7,136 bases of DNA from CAZNRY01 sp964575675 (GCA_964575675.1 CAZNRY010000186.1:1-7136); one strand, 5' to 3'. Shown: positions 1 to 6,527, counted from the first letter of the stretch. The notes: a model not told the origin generated them from the sequence alone. Numbers and translations: made by a program.

Positions 1-552
1 GAGCCATCGCCGGCACCGCAGTTCGCCCTCGCCTTCGTCTGCCTGCTGGCCGGAGTCGGCATCGCGGCGACGGCGCACTTTATCATCAATGACGACCGGG
101 AGATCAAGCAGTCCGGCAAGTTCTATCGTTTCGCCGAAGCCTACCTCACCCGCGTCCGCGACTTCATCGTCGACAACCCCGCGGTCGGCGAGGACGACCG
201 GGTCCGCCGCGCCCTCCTCCCCACCGACGCGGAACTCGCAACGATCCAGTTCCACCCGAGCTTCCAGAAGACCCTCCGGGAAATGCGGGAGGGCACGAGC
301 GTGCTTCTCCTCCGCAGCACCGTCCACAGCGGTGGGGCGCCGCTTCGCCTGAAGCATCTCTGCCTCAAGCCCCGCGGCCACGACGCCTTCCTTGAGACGA
401 TCGAGACGCTGCCAGGCCCCGTCGTGCCGCAGGCGCTCCCTCCCGGCGGCAGGCGCCCGGTGCTGCCTCGCGGCCCTGCCCTCCTCCCGTGTCCACCGTC
501 GGCGACGCCCACCCTGGACACGCCCGTCCCGCCCTCGGACAAGGAGGAGTAG
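1..552 (+). CDS. Single-pass membrane protein, 5' end outside window
   Basis: Frame 1 is open from the first base to a TAG at 550-552 (183 codons visible). The first in-frame ATG, at 283, is internal and not a credible start, because clear coding sequence with high GC3 precedes it; the gene begins upstream. Visible residues 7-29 form a hydrophobic helix (QFALAFVCLLAGVG and following) and look like a transmembrane segment. It is followed by a charged, probably folded stretch (about 30-130) and a strongly proline-rich tail (about 137-180) ending in KEE. I do not recognise the family. Its stop is six bases before the next gene, and the AAGGAGG that probably serves that gene lies in its last codons, so the two are cotranscribed. 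By position it may be an accessory membrane component of the transfer operon; that is inference. Confidence 0.7.
   Translation, partial: EPSPAPQFALAFVCLLAGVGIAATAHFIINDDREIKQSGKFYRFAEAYLTRVRDFIVDNPAVGEDDRVRRALLPTDAELATIQFHPSFQKTLREMREGTSVLLLRSTVHSGGAPLRLKHLCLKPRGHDAFLETIETLPGPVVPQALPPGGRRPVLPRGPALLPCPPSATPTLDTPVPPSDKEE
541..547 (+). promoter_or_regulatory. Shine-Dalgarno for the 63-residue membrane ORF
   Basis: AAGGAGG, a near-perfect anti-16S complement, lies about 11 bases before the ATG at 559, inside the last codons of the upstream gene. The spacing is slightly long, but the strength of the match supports 559 as a true start and the small ORF as a real gene. Confidence 0.6.
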
Positions 553-558
553 AGCACG

Positions 559-750
559 ATGAGCTCCATCGACCTGATCTTCATCGGCAGCCTCACCGCG
601 ATCGCCGTCGTCGCGGTCGCCATGGGGACCCGCGCAGCCCGGGATCTCGGCGGATACCTCTGGGATCGTCACGAGCGGACGCTGCCGGCCGTCGAGCCCG
701 CACGACCCGCCGACCCGGGCGACGGCAGCCCAGACGGGAGGGCATCATGA
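559..750 (+). CDS. Small single-pass membrane protein (63 aa)
   Basis: The product has one hydrophobic helix at about residues 5-23 (IDLIFIGSLTAIAVVAVAMG), then a basic and aromatic juxtamembrane stretch and a proline- and acid-rich tail. This predicts a bitopic inner-membrane protein with a short soluble tail. A strong AAGGAGG precedes the start, and its TGA overlaps the ATG of the ATPase gene (ATGA at 747-750), so the two are probably translationally coupled. No family is recognised. The coupling to a membrane-anchored VirD4-like ATPase suggests a partner or assembly factor for it, but nothing in the sequence proves this. Confidence 0.65.
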   Translation: MSSIDLIFIGSLTAIAVVAVAMGTRAARDLGGYLWDRHERTLPAVEPARPADPGDGSPDGRAS

Positions 751-2399
751 TTGGCGTCGTCTGTTCCCTCCTCGCCGTGACCGCCCTCGCCATCTGGATC
801 GCGCGGGGGGTCTGGAGGGAGTTCGCGCGGCTGCAGGCCCTCGAGGCGGACGCCGAGCGCGACCGTCTTACCCAACTGGAGGCCTTCTCCCGCGCCCTCC
901 GCCTACTCCACCCGGGCCACATCCCCTGGGCGGAGATCGCGGACATACGTCGCTCGGGTCGGGAGCGGGCGAGCGTCGCTGCCACCGACCTACTCCTCGA
1001 CCGATACGATGACGGTCCCCAAGGCGTCGTCGTCGGACACGCCGCCGCCCTCGACGCGGACCGCGCGCGCTGGCCGTTCGTCGCCGCGCGCCACCGGGCG
1101 CGGGGATACCCGCCTGCATGGACGATCACCGATGCCACGCTGCCCGTGGTGCTGCCCGACACGCTCCGGTGCCGCCACCTGTACATTGTGGGGAAGAGCG
1201 GCAGCGGCAAGACCACGCTCATCCGCAATCTCGCTCTCCAGGACATGGCCGACGGGGCCGGCGTCGGCATTCTCGCCCCGGAGGCGGAGCTCATCCGGGA
1301 GGAACTCCTCCCCTTCATCCCGGAGGAGCGGCTCGACGACGTCGTGTACGTGGACCCGTCCGACACCGCCCGCCCCGTCGCGGTGAACCCGCTCCACGTC
1401 GATCCGCATGAGGACCTCGACCTGAAGCTCGACGAGACCTTGTCGATCTTCCACAGGCTCATCGCAGAGGACGGCAGCGGCGCGCCGCGGATGGAGACCA
1501 TCCTCCGCTACACCCTCTACACGCTCATGAGCATCCCGGGCTCGACCCTCCTCGACATCCCCCGCCTTCTCGACCGGACCGACGACGGATTCCGGTCGTG
1601 GGCCGTCGGCCGTATCGAGAGCGAGGAGGTCCGGCACTTCTGGACCGCCATCTACCCGAGCTTCCCGAAGGACGCGCATCTCTCACTCTGGAATCGGCTC
1701 GGCCGCTTTTTGCAGCCCAGGATCGTGCGGAGCATGCTCTGCCAGCCCGGCGCGAGCTTGAACGTGCGCTCCGCCATGGACGAGGGCCGCATCGTGCTCG
1801 TGAACCTCTCGGACGGGCTCCTCGGCGAGCAGAACGCGCTCCTCTTGGGCCAGCTCCTCGTCGCGAAGTTCCAGACCGCGGCCATGTCCCGCGCGGACAT
1901 CCCGAAGGACAGGCGTCGGCGATTTCATCTCTATGTCGACGAGTTCCAGGCGTTCTGCGGCGTCGCCGGGACCTCGTATGAGCGGATGCTCTCCCGCGCT
2001 CGGAAGTATGGTCTCTCGCTCGTCCTCGCCCACCAGCAGACCGGCCAGATCGGCGAGGGGACGATGCGCGAGATCCTCGGCAACGTCGGCTCCCTCGTCG
2101 TCTTCCGCGTCGGCGCCACCGACGCGCGCCGCTTCGGCCGCGAGCTCGCCGGCACTTGCCCGGGCTTCGGCCATGAGACCTTGACCTCCCTCGCCGTGGG
2201 CGAGGCGGCCTGCCTCTTCGACCGGACCTTCATGATCGCGAAGACGAGTCCGCCGCCGACCGGGGGGAGCGCGGCGATCCGGACCGAGGCGATCCGCGGC
2301 TCGCGCGAGCGCTTCGGCGTCGTGCCCGGCACCGTTGCGCGTCCGCACGCCGCCTCGGCCTTCGAAGACCTCGCCGCCGGGGACGTCTTCGGCGGATGA
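747..2399 (+). CDS. VirD4/TraG-like type IV coupling ATPase
   Basis: A P-loop ATPase of 550 aa, of the kind that brings relaxosome DNA to a conjugation channel. A membrane helix lies at about residues 2-20, followed by a charged, probably coiled-coil stretch (about 24-55). Walker A is GKSGSGKTT at 149-157, a DPSD segment typical of this group is at 203-206, Walker B is LYVDEFQ at 395-401 (D398, E399), and a polar HQQTGQI sensor-like motif is at 429-435. The frame is open upstream to a possible ATG at 489, but that would run through the 63-residue gene. The ATG at 747 gives an ATGA overlap and places the membrane helix exactly at the N-terminus. The protein is shorter than full VirD4/TraG proteins. 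A HerA/FtsK-like translocase of another system is the alternative, but the replication-relaxation neighbour and the integrase favour DNA transfer. Confidence 0.85.
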   Translation: MIGVVCSLLAVTALAIWIARGVWREFARLQALEADAERDRLTQLEAFSRALRLLHPGHIPWAEIADIRRSGRERASVAATDLLLDRYDDGPQGVVVGHAAALDADRARWPFVAARHRARGYPPAWTITDATLPVVLPDTLRCRHLYIVGKSGSGKTTLIRNLALQDMADGAGVGILAPEAELIREELLPFIPEERLDDVVYVDPSDTARPVAVNPLHVDPHEDLDLKLDETLSIFHRLIAEDGSGAPRMETILRYTLYTLMSIPGSTLLDIPRLLDRTDDGFRSWAVGRIESEEVRHFWTAIYPSFPKDAHLSLWNRLGRFLQPRIVRSMLCQPGASLNVRSAMDEGRIVLVNLSDGLLGEQNALLLGQLLVAKFQTAAMSRADIPKDRRRRFHLYVDEFQAFCGVAGTSYERMLSRARKYGLSLVLAHQQTGQIGEGTMREILGNVGSLVVFRVGATDARRFGRELAGTCPGFGHETLTSLAVGEAACLFDRTFMIAKTSPPPTGGSAAIRTEAIRGSRERFGVVPGTVARPHAASAFEDLAAGDVFGG

Positions 2400-3352
2400 G
2401 GAAGGCCATGTCGACACCGACGCGGAGGCGGATCGTGGTGACGCAGAGAGATCTCGAGCTGCTCCTGTCGCTGTACCAGAATCGCCTCCTGTCGCTCCCC
2501 CAGATCGAGCGGCTCCACTTCCCCTCCGCCCAGACCGCGGCCCGGCGGCTCCGCCTGCTCTCGCGTGCCGGGTACGTGTCGCTCTTCCGCGGCCCCGGCC
2601 TCCCGGACCGGATCGCGTGCCTGGCCGCGCACGGCGTCGACCAGCTCGCCGCGCTCTTCAAGGTCCCCGCGGCGGAACTCGGTCGGTCGCGGGCGCGGGT
2701 GCGGCCGAAGGACCACTTCTTCCTCCGGCACGCGCTCGCCATCTCGGACTTCCGCATCGCGCTCGAGGCTGCCGCGTCCGCTCGGCCCGACACCTTCGTC
2801 CGGGGCTTCTACGCCGATCACGTCGTGGAGCGAACCGATTCCGGCGGCTTCAAACGCTTCACGCGGGACCTCGCCGCCGGGGCCGCGGGCGAGCCGGTCG
2901 GGCACACGCCGGACGGCGTCTTCGCCCTCAGCTGCGGCGCGGCCTCGGCGCTCTTCTTCCTCGAGATCGACCGCGGGACGGAGACCGTCTCGGACCGTGA
3001 GCACGGCGTCGCCAAGATCCTCCGCTTCTACCTCTCGTACCTCGGGAGCGGCGGATACCACCGCTACGAGAGCGTCTTCCAGGTCTCGGAGCCCTTCGCG
3101 GCAATCCGCGTGCTCGTCGCGACATCCTCGGCGCGGCGCCTCGAAACGATCCGGAAAGTCGGGGCTTCGCTCGGCTTCGAACCGAGGCGCGCGCTGCAGT
3201 TCATCTGGCTCGCCGAGATCTCGGCGGTTACGGAGCAGACCATCTTCGATCAGATCTGGGTCCCGCTCGATCCCGCGGCCACCGGCCGGTTCGGGATCGT
3301 GCCGAGACGGGACCCGCACGGTTCGGAAACGAGGGAGTGCGTCGGTTCGTGA
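2396..3352 (+). CDS. Replication-relaxation family protein (winged helix plus nuclease-like core)
   Basis: A 318-aa protein. Residues about 15-66 form a winged helix: an LLLSLYQNRLLSLPQI helix pair, then TAARRLRLLSRAGYV as recognition helix and wing. The remainder resembles the replication-relaxation family: HFFLRHALAISDF at 107-119, PDG at 172-174 and FLEIDRGTET at 188-197. The PD...(E)xD arrangement (D173, E190, D192) resembles a PD-(D/E)XK nuclease core; that reading is my inference. The family is common on plasmids and conjugative elements and is thought to bind origin or transfer DNA; its biochemistry is poorly established. The ATG at 2396 overlaps the ATPase stop as ATGA. An in-frame ATG at 2408, with GAGGAAGG just before it, is an equally good start and would remove four residues. 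No classical HUH relaxase is visible, so this protein may fill that role. Confidence 0.75.
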   Translation: MRKAMSTPTRRRIVVTQRDLELLLSLYQNRLLSLPQIERLHFPSAQTAARRLRLLSRAGYVSLFRGPGLPDRIACLAAHGVDQLAALFKVPAAELGRSRARVRPKDHFFLRHALAISDFRIALEAAASARPDTFVRGFYADHVVERTDSGGFKRFTRDLAAGAAGEPVGHTPDGVFALSCGAASALFFLEIDRGTETVSDREHGVAKILRFYLSYLGSGGYHRYESVFQVSEPFAAIRVLVATSSARRLETIRKVGASLGFEPRRALQFIWLAEISAVTEQTIFDQIWVPLDPAATGRFGIVPRRDPHGSETRECVGS

Positions 3353-3376
3353 AGATCACTAACCAACACACCCATG
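3339..3376 (+). repeat. Upstream box, copy 1 (diverged tandem repeat)
   Basis: This segment, ending in the ATG of the first 108-codon ORF, matches 3867-3904, which ends in the ATG of the second. The match is 28 of 38 positions with no gap, including AAGATCA and ACACCCATG. The offset is exactly 528 bases. Copy 1 covers the last codons of the replication-relaxation gene, so the duplicated unit apparently began there. Confidence 0.55.
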
Positions 3377-3700
3377 AGAACACGACAGCTCGTGACGCCG
3401 GTGCTCTGGTGCGCCGTGGTCCTCGTCGCGGGAACGATCGAGTTTCTCCGTGGCTGCCTTCGCCTCGTCGCGATCCGTCCGAAGGGCGTGTTCGCGGTCG
3501 TGACGCTGGCCGTGCTCTGGCGCTCGAGCGGTCTCCTCGCCGAGCAGTTTCCCTTGGACCGGGTCCGACCCCTGGGGTACGGGATCGGGGTCTGGGGAGC
3601 GCTCGCGGTGGGGATCGCGGTCGCCGAGTGCGGGCTTCGGTCGCGGCTGCAACGCCGCCTCTGGCGGAAGCTCGCGAGGCGCTGGCAACTCGGATGGTGA
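3374..3700 (+). CDS. Small basic membrane protein (108 aa), first of a pair
   Basis: Hydrophobic segments lie at about residues 7-22 (VTPVLWCAVVLVAGTI), 36-49 (KGVFAVVTLAVLW) and 67-84 (an LGYGIGVWGALAVGIAV stretch). A strongly basic tail follows (RSRLQRRLWRKLARRW), so two or three membrane passes with a cytoplasmic basic end are likely. High third-position GC supports coding. There is no clear Shine-Dalgarno; the start is preceded by ACACCC, as in the second ORF. It begins 21 bases after the previous stop. The family is not recognised. The equal length, the flanking boxes and an AV-x-E-x-GL motif at 82-88 shared in register with the ORF at 3902-4228 suggest ancient paralogy. A membrane accessory role in transfer is possible by context only. 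Confidence 0.6.
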   Translation: MRTRQLVTPVLWCAVVLVAGTIEFLRGCLRLVAIRPKGVFAVVTLAVLWRSSGLLAEQFPLDRVRPLGYGIGVWGALAVGIAVAECGLRSRLQRRLWRKLARRWQLGW

Positions 3701-3754
3701 CGACGTTCCGCGCGGGGCTCGAAGCCAAGACTCCGGCTCACACCTGCCGTCCCT

Positions 3755-3795
3755 CGATGCGCGTGACGGCGCGATCGCGGGCCGGCGCTTCCCTC
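3755..3795 (+). repeat. Downstream box, copy 1
   Basis: This segment, 54 bases after the stop of the first 108-codon ORF, matches 4281-4320, 52 bases after the stop of the second: 33 of 41 positions with one single-base gap. The core 3769-3792 matches 4295-4318 with one mismatch and contains the palindrome GCGATCGC. The offset is 526, almost the same as the upstream boxes, as expected for a diverged tandem duplication. Confidence 0.65.
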
Positions 3796-3809
3796 GTTCC
3801 GAAGTTTTC

Positions 3810-3845
3810 CATTCGATTCGATGACCTTCAGAACCGAATCGAGTG
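3810..3845 (+). repeat. Inverted repeat / hairpin between the paired ORFs
   Basis: The arms CATTCGATTCG (3810-3820) and CGAATCGAGTG (3835-3845) pair over 11 positions, with one G-U, around a 14-base loop. No T-run follows, so it is not a standard intrinsic terminator. It lies in the 201-base intergenic stretch 3701-3901 and could be an mRNA processing or stabilising hairpin or a protein-binding site. Confidence 0.5.
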
Positions 3846-3866
3846 CGCAGGTGTCCGGCTGGAGGA

Positions 3867-3904
3867 GCGTGGGCCCGTCAAGATCATTATCATCGACACC
3901 CATG
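3867..3904 (+). repeat. Upstream box, copy 2 (diverged tandem repeat)
   Basis: Second copy of the box at 3339-3376, again ending in a start codon. Because copy 1 is mostly coding for the end of the preceding protein and copy 2 is non-coding, conservation right up to ATG suggests either recent common descent or a shared initiation or regulatory signal. Confidence 0.55.
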
Positions 3905-4228
3905 CTGAAACGAACCACGAAGTCGTTCCGTCTGTTCCTTGTGTTCGTCACCGCGGACCTGATCGATCGCTCCTTCGATCTGGTGCGCTTCGCTTCCCGC
4001 TGCGGACTCCGCTGCGCCGGTCTCTTGCTGGCTCAAGTCGCCGACTGTCGATCGCGGTACCTTCCCGACCGTCCGGATTCCGGAGCGGGCGTCCTTCCTC
4101 CAAGGATTGCGACGCTCACTCGGCTCCAACGGCTGGGGGTGTTCGCGGTCTTCGAACGCGGGCTCGAGTTCGGCAGACGCCGGCCGCTGCGGGACGTGAT
4201 GGCGAGCGACCTGCGCACCGAGGAGTGA
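3902..4228 (+). CDS. Small hypothetical protein (108 aa), second of a pair
   Basis: The frame is open from an earlier ATG at 3821, but that would run through the hairpin and the upstream box. The ATG at 3902 follows the same ACACCC as its neighbour's start and gives exactly the same length, 108 codons. The product has a hydrophobic N-terminal helix at about residues 9-21 (FRLFLVFVTADLI), a second mildly hydrophobic stretch (about 35-47), a proline-rich middle, and an LGVFAVFERGL segment at 78-88 followed by a basic stretch. It is less hydrophobic than the first ORF. A82, V83, E85, G87 and L88 occupy the same positions in both proteins. I do not recognise the family and the coding call is moderate, because codon bias is weaker than in the flanking genes. 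Confidence 0.5.
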   Translation: MLKRTTKSFRLFLVFVTADLIDRSFDLVRFASRCGLRCAGLLLAQVADCRSRYLPDRPDSGAGVLPPRIATLTRLQRLGVFAVFERGLEFGRRRPLRDVMASDLRTEE

Positions 4229-4280
4229 GGTTTGGCCGCGTCCGACGCGAGGGCCCACGCGAGCGACGCGGTCCGTTCTG

Positions 4281-4320
4281 CGAGGCGCGGTCGAGCGCGA
4301 TCGCGGGTCGGCGCTTCCTC
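4281..4320 (+). repeat. Downstream box, copy 2
   Basis: Second copy of the box at 3755-3795, in the 111-base non-coding gap before the methyltransferase start. It again contains GCGATCGC. Apart from this repeat the gap 4229-4339 shows no feature I can support. Confidence 0.65.
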
Positions 4321-4339
4321 CAGCCGGCAGATTCTTGTA

Positions 4340-5119
4340 ATGCGTGAGCAGAGGCGACAGCGCCGTCGGGGGAACATCTCCCGGTACTACGACCGCGACG
4401 GCATCGTCATCTTCCATGGCGACTCTCGGGATCTTATACGAGAGCTGCGCGGATGCGCGGTGAAGCTCATCGTGACCGATCCCCCGTATGAGACCCTCGA
4501 TATCCACGTCCGCCGGGGTACGACGACGCGTCTCGTCGGGGGTGCCAGCGGCGGTAGTCCCGACGCAGCCTGGTTCCCCACGCTCGACATGTATGCACTC
4601 CTTTCCATCCTCATGCAGGCGGGGCGCCTGCTGCCGCCCGACGGCGCCCTCTACGTCTTCGCGGATGCCAAGGCGAGCCTGCAGCTCTTCCCGCCCCTTT
4701 CCCCCGCGAACGTCCTCGTTTGGGACAAGCAGCGGATCGGGATGGGGTACTCGTGGCGGCGCATGCACGAGTGGATCGCGTACTGCCCGGGGCCACGGCA
4801 TCGGTTGCGGAACCGGGGGCTCGGCGACATCCTGCGCGCGGCGCCACCGCGCCCGAAGCTCCACCCCACGGAAAAGCCGATCGCCGTCCTCTCCGCGATC
4901 ATCGAGAACTCAAGCGACCCAGGCGACACTGTCCTCGACCCCTTTGCGGGATCCGGCACGGCCCTCCTCGCGGCGAAGCGGCTCGGCCGGTGCGCAATCG
5001 GCATCGAGATCGAAGAACGGTATTGCGCGACCGCGGCAGCACGCCTTGACGAGGTGGGCTCAGGTTGCTCCGAGTGCACCCCCATCGAGAGCGCAAAGGC
5101 TCATCGGAGGGCGCGGTGA
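4340..5119 (+). CDS. DNA methyltransferase (N6-adenine or N4-cytosine), beta-type order
   Basis: A 259-aa S-adenosylmethionine-dependent enzyme that methylates an exocyclic amino group in DNA. The catalytic motif TDPPY is at 46-50, ahead of HPTEKP (175-180) and the cofactor-binding DPFAGSG (200-206) with its following helix GTALLAAKRLG. The order (catalytic motif, variable target region at about 60-165, cofactor motif) is the beta arrangement, and DPPY usually indicates adenine. The frame is open back to a TTG at 4232, but those extra 36 codons are low-complexity Ala/Arg/Ser and include the downstream repeat box, so the ATG at 4340 is preferred although no clear Shine-Dalgarno precedes it. 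No restriction endonuclease is next to it, so it appears solitary in this window. Its stop overlaps the GTG of the HTH gene, placing it in the integration operon. Self-protection or epigenetic control of the element is inferred. Confidence 0.85.
   Translation: MREQRRQRRRGNISRYYDRDGIVIFHGDSRDLIRELRGCAVKLIVTDPPYETLDIHVRRGTTTRLVGGASGGSPDAAWFPTLDMYALLSILMQAGRLLPPDGALYVFADAKASLQLFPPLSPANVLVWDKQRIGMGYSWRRMHEWIAYCPGPRHRLRNRGLGDILRAAPPRPKLHPTEKPIAVLSAIIENSSDPGDTVLDPFAGSGTALLAAKRLGRCAIGIEIEERYCATAAARLDEVGSGCSECTPIESAKAHRRAR
5106..5110 (+). promoter_or_regulatory. Shine-Dalgarno deciding the GTG start at 5116
   Basis: GGAGG ends five bases before the GTG at 5116. This ideal spacing, together with the GTGA overlap with the methyltransferase stop, supports 5116 over the TTG at 5065 in the same frame. 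Confidence 0.6.
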
Positions 5120-5397
5120 GGACGGAAGCTGGAACCTCGGGCTCGCTCAGCGGAGCGACGGGTGTGCCCGCTGAGTCTGCCTTCGCATCCTTCGACGGGC
5201 TGCCACTCCTGCTCTTGCCAGAGGAGGCCGCGATCCTCCTCCGCACGACGAAGAAGGCCATTTACACGATGGCCGAACGGGGCCAGCTCCCCGGCGTCGT
5301 CCGGCTCGGCCGGCGCCTGCTCGTCCGCCGGGATGATCTGCTAGACTTCCTCCACCGAAGTCGCGCGGCGTCGCCCAAGGAGAGGCGATGGGCGTGA
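5116..5397 (+). CDS. Excisionase-like helix-turn-helix protein
   Basis: A 93-aa protein with a Ser/Gly/Ala-rich leader (about 1-30) and a MerR-type excisionase/HTH_17 domain at about 33-79. LLPEEAAILLRTTKKAIYTM supplies the helix-turn-helix and GQLPGVVRLGRRLLVRRDDL the wing and following helix. Such proteins bind and bend att DNA as recombination directionality factors, or act as small regulators. The GTG start overlaps the methyltransferase stop (GTGA), and its own stop lies ten bases inside the integrase ORF, so it is translationally linked to both. The position directly before the integrase favours an excisionase role over a general transcription factor; that is inference. Confidence 0.8.
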   Translation: MRTEAGTSGSLSGATGVPAESAFASFDGLPLLLLPEEAAILLRTTKKAIYTMAERGQLPGVVRLGRRLLVRRDDLLDFLHRSRAASPKERRWA

Positions 5398-6524
5398 AGA
5401 TCAGGCCATACATGAATGGAGGCTGGGAGGTGGACGTTCTGCTCACGCTCCCCGACGGGAGGAAGATCCGGGATCGCCGCAAGGCGCCCGTCTCCACCCG
5501 GACGGAGGCGCTCCGCTGGGGACGCGAACGGGAGCGGGAACTCCTCCTCCGCGGACCGGAGATCCAACGAAAGGAGGTGCCGACCCTCGAGGAGTTCGCA
5601 TCGCGGTTCTTGGGCGGCTACGCGACCGCGAACCGGCAGAAGCCGAGTGGGATCGCGGCGAAGGAGACGATCCTCCGCGTTCATCTCATTCCGCGGCTCG
5701 GGAAGCGGCGGCTCGACGAGATCACGAACGAGGAGGTGCAGCGCATCAAGGCCGGGCTCCGGGGCAAGGCGACGAAGACGTGCAACAATGTTCTCTCGGT
5801 CCTGAAGACGCTTCTCGGCGTCGCGGTCGAGTGGGCGGTCATCGATCGGATGCCCTGCACGGTTCGGCTACTCCCCACGACGAGCCCGAGCGAGACGCCG
5901 TTCCATGACTTCGACGAGTACGAACGGCTGGTCGTGGCCGCTCGGCGCATCGACAGCCGAACACTCCTCATCGTCCTTCTGGGCGGTGAGGCGGGGTTGC
6001 GCTGTGGGGAGATGATGGCCCTCGAATGGACCGACGTCGATCTCTCGAAGCGGCAGCTCTGGGTGAGGCGTTCGGAGTGGAAGGGAGAGGTGACCGTGCC
6101 GAAAGGCGGACGCGCGCGGCTCGTGCCGCTCACGACCCGGCTCGCGGAGGCGCTCAAGACGCACCGGCATCTCCGCGGGGATCGCGTGCTCGCTGAGGAG
6201 GACGGGGCACCCTTGACCCAAAAGGTCGTACGAGGACACGTGCAGCGGGGGGCACGGCTCGCGAACCTCAAGAACCGCGGGGTGCACGTGCTCCGTCACA
6301 CCTTCTGCTCGCACTTGGCTATGCGCGGAGCACCGGCCCGGGCGATCCAGGAGCTGGCGGGTCACAAGGATCTCAGCACGACCCAGCGGTACATGCACCT
6401 CTCCCCACGGGCGATCGAAGAGGCGATCCGGCTCCTCGAAGGACCGCCGCCCCTCGAAGTCCGTGGAGGAATCGTGGAGGCGGCGGGAATTCCGGAGTCA
6501 ACTCGAAGGGACAGAAGCAGATAG
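5388..6524 (+). CDS. int: Tyrosine recombinase (site-specific integrase)
   Basis: A 378-aa integrase that cuts and rejoins DNA at the ssrA att site. An arm-DNA-binding N-terminal domain (about 1-60; GGWEVDVLLTLPDGRK) is followed by a SAM-like core-binding domain (about 66-155) and a catalytic domain (about 170-350). The full active-site set is present: R205 in GEAGLRCGEM, K239 in the VPKGGRARLVPL hairpin, H300 and R303 in HVLRHTF, H326 in ELAGHKDL and nucleophile Y335 in TTQRYMHL, so the enzyme should be active. The start at 5388 has AAGGAGAGG just upstream and overlaps the HTH gene by ten bases. Residues after about 350 are outside the usual fold. Codons 363-368 (VEAAGI) are written by a copy of the tmRNA 3'-end sequence, so the tail looks generated by recombination. 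The gene stops three bases before ssrA, in tail-to-tail orientation. Confidence 0.95.
   Translation: MGVKIRPYMNGGWEVDVLLTLPDGRKIRDRRKAPVSTRTEALRWGRERERELLLRGPEIQRKEVPTLEEFASRFLGGYATANRQKPSGIAAKETILRVHLIPRLGKRRLDEITNEEVQRIKAGLRGKATKTCNNVLSVLKTLLGVAVEWAVIDRMPCTVRLLPTTSPSETPFHDFDEYERLVVAARRIDSRTLLIVLLGGEAGLRCGEMMALEWTDVDLSKRQLWVRRSEWKGEVTVPKGGRARLVPLTTRLAEALKTHRHLRGDRVLAEEDGAPLTQKVVRGHVQRGARLANLKNRGVHVLRHTFCSHLAMRGAPARAIQELAGHKDLSTTQRYMHLSPRAIEEAIRLLEGPPPLEVRGGIVEAAGIPESTRRDRSR
6462..6480 (+). repeat. Short tandem CGTGGAGG motif
   Basis: CGTGGAGG occurs at 6462-6469 and 6473-6480, an 11-base period, about one helical turn. The second copy runs into the 16-bp att-like repeat. It could be a chance feature of purine-rich coding sequence or an integrase or accessory-factor binding site next to the junction. 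Confidence 0.35.
6475..6490 (+). repeat. Internal copy of the ssrA 3'-end sequence (att-like)
   Basis: TGGAGGCGGCGGGAAT is identical to 6528-6543, the last 16 bases of tmRNA on this strand, 53 bases away. It lies within integrase codons 363-368. It may be a remnant att core from an earlier insertion or imprecise event, or part of the element's own attP. The match ends after AAT, before the T-loop. Confidence 0.6.
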
Positions 6525-6527
6525 CTT

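Noticed and set aside
489..746. Extension of the ATPase to the ATG at 489
   Set aside because: The extra 86 residues overlap two other genes in a different frame and would bury the N-terminal membrane helix. The ATGA overlap at 747 fits the operon style.
1931..3319. Long minus-strand frame (462 codons) opposite the ATPase and replication-relaxation genes
   Set aside because: It is antisense to two well-supported genes with clear motifs. Long antisense frames are expected in such GC-rich coding DNA, and it shows no domain.
4232..4339. Extension of the methyltransferase to TTG at 4232
   Set aside because: The added residues are low-complexity and coincide with the non-coding repeat box; the ATG at 4340 comes just before the conserved fold.
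3701..4339. Integron-like attC sites flanking the two small ORFs
   Set aside because: The direct repeats invite this idea, but I see no GTTRRRY/RYYYAAC pairing with the required inner arms and no integron-type integrase. Kept as a diverged tandem duplication.
3337..4347. A 336-codon plus-strand frame across both small ORFs
   Set aside because: Its composition is extremely Arg/Ser-rich with no domain. It overlaps the two 108-codon frames and both repeat boxes, so it is a shadow frame of GC-rich DNA.
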